From assembly GCF_050587525.1 (NCBI RefSeq), contig NZ_JBOBFT010000011.1, positions 97,501 to 161,500 of the forward strand: a stretch of DNA of 64,000 nt, read 5' to 3'. The stretch's first letter is position 1; every line of letters begins with the position of its first letter. Positions 1 through 7,504 of the stretch are shown one piece after another. A program made the translations under genes and the position numbers. The notes under the pieces were generated by a model. That model saw nothing but the letters and a program-made list of their open reading frames with translations. It had not been told where the DNA came from and ran no database searches. Source of the DNA: Plantibacter sp050587525 (GTDB taxonomy: Bacteria; Actinomycetota; Actinomycetes; Actinomycetales; Microbacteriaceae).

Positions 1-765
1 CCACGTCCAGATGAAGGTGAAGATCGCCGTCGTCGCGAGTGCCGGCGTCATGAGCGGGAGCATGATCTGCACGAAGATCCGTACGTGCCCGGCACCGTCG
101 ATCCGCGCGGCCTCGTCGAGTTCGCGCGGGATGCCGCGGATGAACTGCACCATTAGGAAGATGAAGAACGCGTCGGTCGCGAGGAATTTCGGGACGATGA
201 GCGGCAGATAGGTGTTGATCCAGTCCAGCTGCGAGAAGATCACGTACTGGGGAATGATCAGCACGTGGATCGGCAGCATCATCGTGACGAGCATCGCCGC
301 GAACGCGAGCCGCTTGAATCGGAAGCGCAGGCGGGCGAATGCATAGGCGGCGAGCGAGCAGGTGAGGACGTTGCCGACGATCGAGCCGACGACGATGATC
401 GCGGAATTCGCGAGGTACGTGCCGAACGGTTGCGCGAGCGCGTTCCAGCCGTTGGTGTAGTTCTCCGCCGCGAAGGTGTTGAGGATGAGCCCCGGGTTGT
501 TGAAGATGTAGCCGTTCGGACGGAGTGAACTCACGACCATCCAGAGCACGGGATAGAGCATGAGCAGGCCGAGCACGATGAGGGCTGCGTGCTTGCCGAT
601 GCTGCTGAGTCGCTGCCTGCGGACGAGGGCCGCGCGGGCGGCATCGTTCCGGGCTGCGCGTTCTGTCGGGCTGAGCGCGTCGCCGAGTTGTTCGGCGGGC
701 GCGGCAGCCGCGGTGGCGGTCGGCGTGGCGGGCGTCGTGGCGCTCGTGGTCTGCTGATCAGTCAT
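1..765 (-). CDS. Carbohydrate ABC transporter permease, MalG type (3' end beyond window)
   Basis: Inner-membrane permease of a sugar ABC importer (binding-protein-dependent transport system, inner membrane component). 255 codons are visible and remain open to the window edge. The first 45 or so residues are an Ala/Thr/Pro-rich cytoplasmic extension, followed by hydrophobic membrane segments. The EAA loop that docks the ATPase is present at residues 216-226 (core DEAARIDGAG). The visible end reads TFIWTW, the usual run into the last transmembrane region, so only a few dozen residues are missing. The ATG at 765 overlaps the stop of the upstream permease gene (758-760) by eight bases, implying translational coupling. 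It pairs with the MalF-type permease at 758-1708. No ATPase or binding-protein gene is visible on this side; they may lie beyond the edge or be shared. Confidence 0.93.
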   Translation of the reverse strand, partial: MTDQQTTSATTPATPTATAAAAPAEQLGDALSPTERAARNDAARAALVRRQRLSSIGKHAALIVLGLLMLYPVLWMVVSSLRPNGYIFNNPGLILNTFAAENYTNGWNALAQPFGTYLANSAIIVVGSIVGNVLTCSLAAYAFARLRFRFKRLAFAAMLVTMMLPIHVLIIPQYVIFSQLDWINTYLPLIVPKFLATDAFFIFLMVQFIRGIPRELDEAARIDGAGHVRIFVQIMLPLMTPALATTAIFTFIWTW

Positions 766-1708
766 CGTAGAAAACCCAATACTTCGAGGCCCAGAAATTG
801 ATGGCGGTGGCGGCGGCGATGATGATGAGCAGAAGCCACGCGATCGCCGAGGCGTAGCCCATCTGGAAGCTCCCGAAGCCCTTCTGGTACAGGTACAGGG
901 TGATGAAGAGCGTCGAGTCGGACGGCCCGCCGGAACCGCCGGAGACCACGTAGGCCTGCGTGAAGGACTGGAAGGCGCCGATGATGCCGAGCACGAGGTT
1001 GAAGAAGATGATCGGGCTGAGCAGGGGGAGCGTGATCGAGCGGAACTGCCGCCAGCGCGTCGCCCCGTCGGTCGAGGCGGCTTCGTAGTACTGCCGGGGA
1101 ATCTGCCGGAGTCCGGCGAGGAAGATGACCATCGGGGCGCCGAACGTCCACACATGCAGGATGATGAGCGTCGAGAGGGCGGTGTCCGGTTCGGAGATCC
1201 AGCCGGGGCCGTCGATGCCGAAGACCGCCAGCAGTGCGTTGACGAGGCCGCTCGATCCGAAGACGAGCCGCCACAGCACGGCGATCGCGACACTGCCGCC
1301 GAGGAGCGACGGCAGGTAGAGGACCGAGCGGTAGAAGGAGAGGCCGCGGAGGCCTCGGTCGAGGAGGACCGCGATGGCGAGCGCCATGATGAGCTGCAGC
1401 GGCACCGAGACGACCACGTAGGTGAGCGTGACGCCGAGCGACTGGTGGAGTCGGGGATCCTCGAGCATCCGCTGCGCGTTCTCGAGGCCCGTGAAGTTGG
1501 GTTCCTGGAGCAGGTTGTAGTCGGTGAACGACAGGTAGAGGGAGACGAGCACGGGGCCGAGGGTGATGGCGAAGAAGCCGATGATCCACGGTGCGAGGAA
1601 ACCGATGGCCGCCTTGTTGTCTCGGAATTCCGACCGGTCGCGGACGGGTTTCGTTCCGTTCGGGCCCTTGGGGACCTTCAGCGTTCGGAGTTCGTTGAGG
1701 GCGCTCAT
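758..1708 (-). CDS. Carbohydrate ABC transporter permease, MalF type
   Basis: A 316-residue inner-membrane permease that forms a heterodimer with the MalG-type protein encoded next. The first membrane segment follows a basic N-terminus, and the EAA loop is visible (core YYEAASTDGATRWRQF) followed by the last membrane spans. I chose the ATG at 1708 because a GGGAGG ribosome site lies five bases upstream; an in-frame GTG at 1753 would add 15 residues but has no such site. The gene reads away from the divergent LacI gene at 1931, and the intergenic region holds two palindromes, so it is probably the first gene of a LacI-repressed sugar uptake operon. It is unusual that no substrate-binding protein gene precedes it. 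Confidence 0.93.
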   Translation of the reverse strand: MSALNELRTLKVPKGPNGTKPVRDRSEFRDNKAAIGFLAPWIIGFFAITLGPVLVSLYLSFTDYNLLQEPNFTGLENAQRMLEDPRLHQSLGVTLTYVVVSVPLQLIMALAIAVLLDRGLRGLSFYRSVLYLPSLLGGSVAIAVLWRLVFGSSGLVNALLAVFGIDGPGWISEPDTALSTLIILHVWTFGAPMVIFLAGLRQIPRQYYEAASTDGATRWRQFRSITLPLLSPIIFFNLVLGIIGAFQSFTQAYVVSGGSGGPSDSTLFITLYLYQKGFGSFQMGYASAIAWLLLIIIAAATAINFWASKYWVFYDD

Positions 1709-1802
1709 CCGGCCTCCCGGGCGCTCTGCGGTGTTCTCTGGTGCATGCTGCACATCTCCTTCGATGGCTTGTTCCGGTGCGAACCTGAGCTACGGTAGTT
1801 GT

Positions 1803-1820
1803 TTGTGCTACGTAGCACAA
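1803..1820. promoter_or_regulatory. Perfect 18-bp palindrome, probable LacI operator 1
   Basis: TTGTGCTACGTAGCACAA is a perfect inverted repeat centred at 1811.5 in the divergent region between the permease operon and lacI. Even length with a central CG is typical of LacI-family operators. Assignment to the regulator encoded at 1931 is by position. Confidence 0.72.
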
Positions 1821-1826
1821 GGTTTT

Positions 1827-1840
1827 GGCAAACGATTGCC
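1827..1840. promoter_or_regulatory. Second LacI-type inverted repeat, probable operator 2
   Basis: GGCAAACGATTGCC has 5-bp arms (GGCAA/TTGCC) around ACGA with a central CG, a common LacI-family layout. Its centre is 22 bp (about two helical turns) from the centre of the palindrome at 1803-1820, so two repressor dimers could bind the same DNA face. Confidence 0.55.
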
Positions 1841-1930
1841 GTTCGAGGGCGGTCCGGGATCGATACGCTTGCCGAAGTGCACGACGGATGCTCGGCGTCC
1901 GGGTGCTCCAGGCATCCCAGGAGGTGTTCG

Positions 1931-2935
1931 ATGGCCGTGACGGCTCGCGATGTGGCGAAGGTCGCCGGTGTGTCCCAGCGCACGGTGTCCGACGTGGTCA
2001 ACCTGCCCGGACGTGTCGGCGCCGAGACACGGAAACGCGTGCAGGCCGTGATCGACGAGCTCGGCTACCGCCCCAATCCGCATGCCAGGGGCTTGCGCAC
2101 CAATCGGACGGGCCTGATCGCCTTCGTGGTCCCAGAGCTCGACATCCCGTACTTCTCCGACCTCGCCAGATCGTTGATCCCCGAGCTGGACAAGCGCTCA
2201 CTCACGCTCGTCGTTGATCAGACGAACGGCGACCCGGTGCGGGAGCGTGCTGTGCTGTCGGGCGGTTCGGTATCTGCGACGTTCGACGGAGTGCTCCTCA
2301 ACGCGCTCAGTCTTACCGCTGCCGACATCGAGGAGGCTGCGGCGACGCAGCCGATCGTGCTCCTGGGCGAGGAAGACTACGGCCCAGGCATCGACCAGAT
2401 CTCGGTCGACGGCGTCGAGGCGGCGTTCGTAGCGACGAAGCACCTCATCGAGACGGGGCGGACGCGCATCGCTGCGATCGGCCGGCAGTCCCGCGCCACG
2501 GGTACGACGGCTCAGCGTGAGGCGGGCTTCGTCGCCGCGATGACCGAGGCTGGTCTCGACCCGTTCCGGTATATGGCCAGAGTGGAATACACCCGGGAGA
2601 GCGGTGCTGCTGCGATGCGGACGATGCTCGACCGGGAGGATCCGCCGGACGGTGTGTTCTGCTTCAACGACCTGCTCGCGCTCGGCGCCATGCGTGCTGC
2701 CTGGGAGCGTGGGCTCGATGTGCCCCGCGACATCGCGTTCGTCGGCTTCGACGACATCGAGGACGGGCGGTACGCGATGCGTTCGCTGTCGTCCATCGCT
2801 CCAGACAAAGCGGCCATCGCCCGTCGTGCCGTCGAGATGCTCGCGGATCGCATCTCGGGCGCCACTGGTCCAGGCCGTGCCGAGCGTGCCGGGTTCGACC
2901 TCAAGGTCCGCGAGTCCTCTGCGCCGGTGCGCTGA
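1931..2935 (+). CDS. LacI family transcriptional regulator
   Basis: A 334-residue repressor. The N-terminal LacI helix-turn-helix and hinge helix are at residues 3-55 (TARDVAKVAGVSQRTVSDVV), followed by a periplasmic-binding-protein-like effector domain with the usual 'FNDLLALGAMRAAWERGLDVPRDIAFVGFDD' region near residue 245-275. The ATG at 1931 has a strong AGGAGGT site seven bases upstream. In-frame upstream codons exist from 1799 but would run through the operators, so I reject them. It is divergent from the sugar permease operon and very likely represses it and itself in the absence of a sugar inducer. The 3' end of this gene (2887-2925) is repeated in diverged form at 5175-5212, beyond the accessory island. 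Confidence 0.93.
   Translation: MAVTARDVAKVAGVSQRTVSDVVNLPGRVGAETRKRVQAVIDELGYRPNPHARGLRTNRTGLIAFVVPELDIPYFSDLARSLIPELDKRSLTLVVDQTNGDPVRERAVLSGGSVSATFDGVLLNALSLTAADIEEAAATQPIVLLGEEDYGPGIDQISVDGVEAAFVATKHLIETGRTRIAAIGRQSRATGTTAQREAGFVAAMTEAGLDPFRYMARVEYTRESGAAAMRTMLDREDPPDGVFCFNDLLALGAMRAAWERGLDVPRDIAFVGFDDIEDGRYAMRSLSSIAPDKAAIARRAVEMLADRISGATGPGRAERAGFDLKVRESSAPVR
2887..2925 (+). repeat. Left copy of an imperfect direct repeat flanking the accessory island
   Basis: The end of lacI (TGCCGGGTTCGACCTCAAGG...) aligns with 5175-5212 over about 39 bp with roughly five differences including one single-base gap. The left copy is under coding constraint; the right copy is not in a gene. The segment between is lower in GC than the rest of the window. 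Confidence 0.55.
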
Positions 2936-3007
2936 GCTGGTGCTCATTGCGCTGAGTCGGCCGTCGTCGCTCAGAAGACTACGAGAAACGTCGTCATGCT
3001 TACTGCA

Positions 3008-4150
3008 TCATTCTTTGGCAAATGAGGCCCATTCGCTAGTCTCCTGTAGTCCATTAGCTCCATCACGATTGATCGTCAGCCAGTCGCTCGAGTCGGCATC
3101 TTCGGCATTCCAACCGAAAGCACGCTCGACCTGATGGCGAGTCAGCTCTTCGCCATGCGTGACTATGAGTACGTCTGGCTTCGGGTCGCGTTCAGAGAAT
3201 TCCTTTCGCAGCATTGCGTTGACCGGTTCGTCTCTGAATGAGTATCCAATGATCATCCACTTGCGCGATTGAGTCAATCCAAATAGAAACGCTTCATAGG
3301 CTAAAGAGAAGGGGAATTCCTTGACATGCGCAGATTTATCGCGCTGATTGGCCAATACAATGACCGGCCTGATATCTGTTTTTAGGTCACGCACTGCCTG
3401 CCACTGACTGTGGTTACGCAAAAAGTTGGTATCCAGCTTCGCAAAGACGGTCCGATCACCATTGCTCCAGAATGTGAGCGATCCATGTAACTGCAGTAGG
3501 CGAACCCTGCGGTTCTGCGCAAATTCCGCCATATTCTTCCGCAACGCTGGCACCTCCGTGGTGGCATCCTGCGCTGTTGAGACTTTAACCTTGACAAACC
3601 CATGACCTAAATCCTGAAGATCTGAGGCGCACGTTTCCAAAAGCGCAGATAATAGAAGAGTGTCGTAGTTCAGATTGCCGAAAGTAATCTCACCTGAATA
3701 TCGGTGGGTGATTGCCTCAACCAACTTGATGAGATTTTTGCTTTCTTCTCTCGTTGCGCGAGATCTCTCGAATATTACTTCCAGGACGTGACTTAGTCCA
3801 TTATCTCTAACTTGTTGAGCAAACTTGCTCACTCTCTGAATTGCCTGGCGAAGCTCCTCGTCTTGTGGTGATACAAGAAGGGCGAGACGGTCCAGATAGT
3901 TCATCGTTGTACTCTCGGCGCCAAATGCTCCCACGAGGACCTCGAAATCGTCGTCTGATACGGTCCCGTGAGGCAGGGCGCGTTCGGCAATCTCCTTCAT
4001 GGCGGCCACTACATCGCTGCCCTCATCGTTTGTATTGCGCATGCGATCGAGCATGGTTCCGGTAATGACCCGCAAATTCAGATCAGGATTGAAAGCTATC
4101 GACAGACCGTTGCCAACAAGCACTGCAATATTTTCAGATGAATCTGGCAT
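3008..4150 (-). CDS. SIR2-like domain protein (probable defence NADase)
   Basis: A 380-residue protein of the SIR2-like superfamily. Visible motifs in order: nucleotide-binding GNGLS at 13-17, NYD at 161-163, LHG at 221-223 (His expected to be catalytic) and IGYSFRDE at 301-308, the signature seen in bacterial SIR2_2/SIR2-like proteins. Such domains in prokaryotic conflict systems typically cleave NAD+ on phage sensing (family knowledge; activity here is inferred). ATG at 4150 is preceded by GGGGAG; an in-frame TTG at 4162 is less likely. It lies 74 bp downstream of, and on the same strand as, the SLATT gene, so the two are probably one transcript. GC content and codon use are visibly lower than neighbours, which suggests horizontal acquisition. 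The region between residues 24 and 150 shows no motif I recognise and may be a sensor or oligomerisation part. Confidence 0.82.
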   Translation of the reverse strand: MPDSSENIAVLVGNGLSIAFNPDLNLRVITGTMLDRMRNTNDEGSDVVAAMKEIAERALPHGTVSDDDFEVLVGAFGAESTTMNYLDRLALLVSPQDEELRQAIQRVSKFAQQVRDNGLSHVLEVIFERSRATREESKNLIKLVEAITHRYSGEITFGNLNYDTLLLSALLETCASDLQDLGHGFVKVKVSTAQDATTEVPALRKNMAEFAQNRRVRLLQLHGSLTFWSNGDRTVFAKLDTNFLRNHSQWQAVRDLKTDIRPVIVLANQRDKSAHVKEFPFSLAYEAFLFGLTQSRKWMIIGYSFRDEPVNAMLRKEFSERDPKPDVLIVTHGEELTRHQVERAFGWNAEDADSSDWLTINRDGANGLQETSEWASFAKE

Positions 4151-4224
4151 TGAACTCCCCAAAGTTCGCTATTGGTTCCTCTTATTTGCAGCATAAAGCT
4201 GACGCCAAATGAAATTGATTATGG

Positions 4225-4773
4225 CTAGTATGTACCGCTTGTCATGCTACCGGATTGACGCTGCTCGATCCACTGGCCGCTAAAGGTGTTCCACACTGCT
4301 CTTCTCTGCTTGTCATAGTTCAATATCGTGTTGAAGTCCAGGTTTGTCGCTGGTGTGCTGGCCACGTATATCGCCAGATCTTCTTCTAGCTTGTGCCACT
4401 CCGCGAGTGCCTCTTCTGCCATCACCCAACGCGATCGCCAGTTGAAGTACGGTTCAATCGCGCTGGCGGTTGTCACCAAGGCGGAGCAGATAAAACCAAG
4501 AGCAGCGAACCCGTCCAGTGTGGCTAGACCAAGTAGCACGGTCGCCGTCGCGGACAGAATGAGTATCAGGAAGCGTACAATCGTGGCACTACGGCTCCAG
4601 GATTTTCTCCGCCAGCGGGAGTAGTCGCGATCCTCGTAGAAGCGTTGACGGACCATTGTGGCAAGCTCTATTGCGTTCAGCCCTGGCTCAAGGGCATGAG
4701 TGGGTGGCAAGGACGCCGGTCGCCGACCATGTTCAGGGGCGGTCGCTGCATGTACGCGACTTCGGATGCTCAC
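4225..4773 (-). CDS. SLATT domain two-TM membrane protein (DUF4231-like)
   Basis: A 182-residue protein. After a basic, disordered N-terminus come the amphipathic RQRFYEDRDYSRWRRKSW stretch (42-59), two transmembrane helices at about 63-84 and 87-107, and a cytosolic helix rich in W/E (EPYFNWRSRWVMAEEALAEWHKLEEDL, 107-133). This layout matches the SLATT/DUF4231 family, predicted pore-forming effectors coupled to nucleotide-signal or sensor proteins in conflict systems. The GTG start at 4773 has AGGAAGG six bases upstream. It is the first gene of a two-gene unit with the SIR2-like gene. The partner logic suggests NAD+-derived signalling or depletion coupled to membrane damage, but which protein senses infection cannot be read from sequence. 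Confidence 0.78.
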   Translation of the reverse strand: MSIRSRVHAATAPEHGRRPASLPPTHALEPGLNAIELATMVRQRFYEDRDYSRWRRKSWSRSATIVRFLILILSATATVLLGLATLDGFAALGFICSALVTTASAIEPYFNWRSRWVMAEEALAEWHKLEEDLAIYVASTPATNLDFNTILNYDKQRRAVWNTFSGQWIEQRQSGSMTSGTY

Positions 4774-5174
4774 TTATGCCTTCCTAGGGTGTGAAATGTA
4801 GATGTTGTGGTTTCAGGCGGGAACGCATTTCGATGCAACCTTACAGCTACGTCTTGTAGGTCATCAACCTCCCTGATCAGTGGACAGAACGATTGGCGTA
4901 ACTTCTTCGGGAATGCTTGCTCAGGTGGCGCTGAGGATGAAGCCATCCTCGCAACGAACTCTTGATTTGTCGAGGTTTCAGCTGTGTCGATGCCTATGCG
5001 GAGGGATTGGGCATGCGTCTGATACTCGTCCTTGTGTTTGCTCTAGGATTTGTCTAGCCTCCCTGGGGCGAGTTTCCCCGAGTCTCTGTGCGACGACACG
5101 ATCCTTATATGAGGCTATTGCGTCCTGGTGGGCGTGTTCCGAAGACGTGTCTCGGGCGCCCAAAGTTCGGGGCT
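4774..5174. other. Island right flank, no convincing gene
   Basis: About 400 bp upstream of the SLATT gene. The first 30-60 bp must hold its promoter. The rest carries short open frames on both strands with no recognisable domain, no ribosome site and no consistent codon bias. It looks like degraded or transferred DNA between the SLATT gene and the gene scar that starts at 5175. Confidence 0.5.
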
Positions 5175-5212
5175 TGCCGGATTCGAGCTCAAGTTCCGCG
5201 AGTCACTGCGCC
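5175..5212 (+). repeat. Right copy of the lacI 3'-end repeat (remnant)
   Basis: TGCCGGATTCGAGCTCAAGT... matches the lacI terminus at 2887-2925 with about five differences. It has no reading frame of its own and overlaps the 3' end of the MmyB-like fragment on the opposite strand. Either a target duplication/attachment scar or the residue of a second lacI-type gene. Confidence 0.5.
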
Positions 5213-5584
5213 GTCACGCTGCGCGTCACTCCGACGAAGAGCGGCTGCATGCCGATGACCGCCAAGAGTCGCAGTTTCTCGGCGCTCTCCGTGCCCGGCT
5301 CGGACGTGTTCATGAGAAGCGAGTGCGATTGCACCGGATCGTGCAGCACTTGGCAGTCGAGGTCCATCGTGCCGACGCGCGAATGGCTGAACCGTTTGAC
5401 GTCGTCGAACCGGAGGCTGATCTGCTGGTTGGCCCAGAGCATGCGGAACTTCCCGCTCGACCTCCGCGCCTGCTTGCGCGAGCCTGGTCGCGATCTGGAG
5501 GCCGATGCCGTCGCTACCTCCCGCGACGACGGCTCGTCGTCCGGTCAGGTCGGGAATCGTGATGTCGGGTTGTGTGCGTGTCAT
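5203..5584 (-). pseudogene. Chimeric scar: SDR oxidoreductase 5' end joined to MmyB-type HTH regulator 3' end
   Basis: Reading from 5584, the first 42 codons encode a classic short-chain dehydrogenase start (TGRRAVVAGGSDGIGLQIATR, a Rossmann GxxxGIG motif). Homology stops at about 5458. In another frame immediately after (from about 5454 to the stop at 5203) the protein reads GKFRMLWANQQISLRFDD ... KRFSHSRVGTMDLDCQVL ... NTSEPGTESAEKLRLLAV, the C-terminal ligand-binding part of MmyB-like helix-turn-helix regulators, which are often encoded beside SDR genes. The simplest reading is one deletion that removed most of the SDR gene and the N-terminal part of the regulator gene. Neither piece could be functional. 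Confidence 0.65.
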
Positions 5585-5739
5585 GTCTCCACTCTCGCCA
5601 CTCGCCCTCGCTCTATCCAGGGCCTGCCGATCCTATGCTGTGCGCGTTGGACATGCGTGTCGGGTAGTTGCCTGCGGAGTCCGTTCCGTCGATGTCGGAC
5701 ACTGCTCGTCGTCACAGCGCGCGTCTCGTGCCGGAGGGG

Positions 5740-6630
5740 TTACGAGCGGTCGATCTCGGCGTGCATCGCAAAATGCTGACGTGTGCGTCGGTTCCACGCT
5801 GTGCAACGTCTGCCGACGAGGGACGCAACCGCGGCACGCGCGTCCTCGGACGCTGGACGCGTGCCCGCGCGGACTACTCCTGTTCCGTCCACAATGATGT
5901 GACGGTGCTCAAAGAGTGCATCGCAACCGAGGCTGCACGCGAGCATCGCGATCCGGTCAAACTGCCAGCGCTCATCATCTGTCAGCGAACTCCGACGCTT
6001 GATGTGGGCGGTAACGAGGAGGTTGGCGGGAAGCTCACGACTGCAGATTTCGCACACTGCACCACGCTTTTCGAGCAGGTGCTGTCGAAGGTAGGTCTGT
6101 TCGAGTCGTTGATTCACGATCGCCTGCCGAACAGTCTCCCCGCCGCGAGCGTTCATACCTGCGAAAACTCCATCTGGGATCGGCGTGTTTGACTCCTCCA
6201 GGAGCATGTTGCCTTGGAGTTGTGTGAGGCTCGACAGATAGCGCTGACCAGGCCGCTCATCGCGGTCGAAAGGACCTCCTGGTGCATAGCCGATGAGCTC
6301 GAACGCGCGCTGGAAGCTAATGTCCACATTTCCATTGATGACCTTGACGGGCACGTATCTGCCATCGTTCCTTTGCAGGGGGTCGGGAGTGGAATATGTT
6401 TCGGTGCGCTGCATGTGCGTTGCGCTTTCGAGGACCTGACTGACGGCACCTATGCGATTTGATCCATCCACGCGCTTCCCGTAGTGAAACACCACGTCTT
6501 GAGGACTCAGCTGATCGATCCTGGCTCGATCAATGGGGTATCGACCATCGACCCTTCGTACAGTCCACAGTGATCCCTCGCTAACCGCCGCTTCGTAATT
6601 CCTCGTTTGTGTGGCCCACCAGAAATTCAT
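5740..6630 (-). CDS. EVE domain plus HNH endonuclease, type IV restriction-like
   Basis: A 296-residue protein beginning NFWWATQTRNYEAAV, the start typical of EVE (PUA-like) modules that read modified cytosines, spanning about residues 1-150. The C-terminal part carries an HNH nuclease of the CEIC (193-196) ... TAHIKRRS (207-214) ... MLACSLGCDALFE (229-241) type. EVE-HNH proteins are predicted or shown modification-dependent (type IV) restriction enzymes; the target here is not predictable. The position where relatives usually carry the central Asn (IPNIAML) reads FDRIAML, so catalysis may be altered. No ribosome site precedes the ATG at 6630, which may be leaderless. Its neighbours (SIR2/SLATT, gene scar) and lower GC support a defence island. 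Confidence 0.72.
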   Translation of the reverse strand: MNFWWATQTRNYEAAVSEGSLWTVRRVDGRYPIDRARIDQLSPQDVVFHYGKRVDGSNRIGAVSQVLESATHMQRTETYSTPDPLQRNDGRYVPVKVINGNVDISFQRAFELIGYAPGGPFDRDERPGQRYLSSLTQLQGNMLLEESNTPIPDGVFAGMNARGGETVRQAIVNQRLEQTYLRQHLLEKRGAVCEICSRELPANLLVTAHIKRRSSLTDDERWQFDRIAMLACSLGCDALFEHRHIIVDGTGVVRAGTRPASEDARAAVASLVGRRCTAWNRRTRQHFAMHAEIDRS

Positions 6631-6688
6631 GAGGCGAGCTTATTGGTCGTCCCACCAACTTTGGTAACCTTCTCGACATACCGAGAAA

Positions 6689-6720
6689 ACTGAGTAGACT
6701 CATTAATGAGGAAACTCAGT
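6689..6720. promoter_or_regulatory. Nested palindrome, probable TetR operator
   Basis: An inner perfect 12-bp palindrome CTCATTAATGAG (6699-6710) is framed by exact outer arms ACTGAGT (6689-6695) and ACTCAGT (6714-6720). Both share the centre 6704.5. It lies just before the ribosome site of the TetR gene and includes a possible -10 (TAGACT, 6695-6700), so binding would block transcription. Confidence 0.7.
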
Positions 6721-6733
6721 CAGGAGGCGCATC

Positions 6734-7369
6734 GTGAGCGAAGCAACGACCGGTGACATCGGGCGGCGCGACCGCAACATGCGCGACAAGCGTGAGCGGA
6801 TCTTCAACGCTGCGGCGGAGCTGTTCGCCGAGCGGGGGTTCGCCGCCGTCTCGACCCAGCAGGTGTCCGAGCGAGCCGACGTCGCGGCAGGAACCCTGTT
6901 CCGCTACGCCTCGTCCAAAGGGGAGCTGCTCCTCATGGTCTACAACGACGAGTTCCGCGAAGCCCTGGACCTCGGTGAGGCGCGCGCGGCGGAACAGACG
7001 GACGTCGTCGAATCGATCGTCCAGATGGTCCTGCCGATCATCGACCGCGTTCAGGTGAATCCGGAGAACAGCCAGGTCTACCAGCGTGAACTGATCTTCG
7101 GACCGGCCACTGAGCAGTTCCGTGCGGACGGGCTCGCGATCGTCGCACACCTCGAGGCCCGCATCGCATCACGGCTACTCGACGAGGCCCGCAGGCGGAA
7201 TCCGGAAACGGACGAGCGCCGTGCGGCCCTTGCGAGCAGCGGTGTGTTCGCGATCGTCCACCTGGCCGTCGTCCGGTCGTCGATGGGAACGGCATCGGAT
7301 ACCGACCCGGTCGAGGATCTCCGCATCCAGGTCGGCCAGATAGTAGCCGGGTACTTCGCGCAACCTTAG
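6734..7369 (+). CDS. TetR/AcrR family transcriptional regulator
   Basis: A 211-residue regulator. The TetR helix-turn-helix is at about residues 18-65 (RERIFNAAAELFAERGFAAVSTQQVSERADVAAGTLFRY-SSKGELL); the C-terminal helical ligand domain is not assignable to a known inducer. The GTG start at 6734 has AGGAGG six bases upstream. The nested palindrome at 6689-6720 predicts autoregulation. The next gene in the same direction, a 3-hydroxyacyl-CoA dehydrogenase 135 bp downstream, is the natural second target. A CoA thioester or fatty-acid type ligand is therefore a reasonable guess. Confidence 0.9.
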   Translation: MSEATTGDIGRRDRNMRDKRERIFNAAAELFAERGFAAVSTQQVSERADVAAGTLFRYASSKGELLLMVYNDEFREALDLGEARAAEQTDVVESIVQMVLPIIDRVQVNPENSQVYQRELIFGPATEQFRADGLAIVAHLEARIASRLLDEARRRNPETDERRAALASSGVFAIVHLAVVRSSMGTASDTDPVEDLRIQVGQIVAGYFAQP

Positions 7370-7504
7370 GCCGCCACCCGCCGCGGCGCCGTCCGCCACA
7401 ACTCCACAAACCCCAACCCACACCTCACTCGACGAGCGCCGCCACAGGGCACAACCCGCAGGCGCGCGTCATCAGGCACAACCCGACAGAAAGAGAGAGC
7501 ACCG

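Noticed and set aside
4978..5163. A 61-codon frame on the minus strand upstream of the SLATT gene, as a possible third system component
   Set aside because: No ribosome site, no recognisable motif, His/Arg-rich end; not enough to call a gene.
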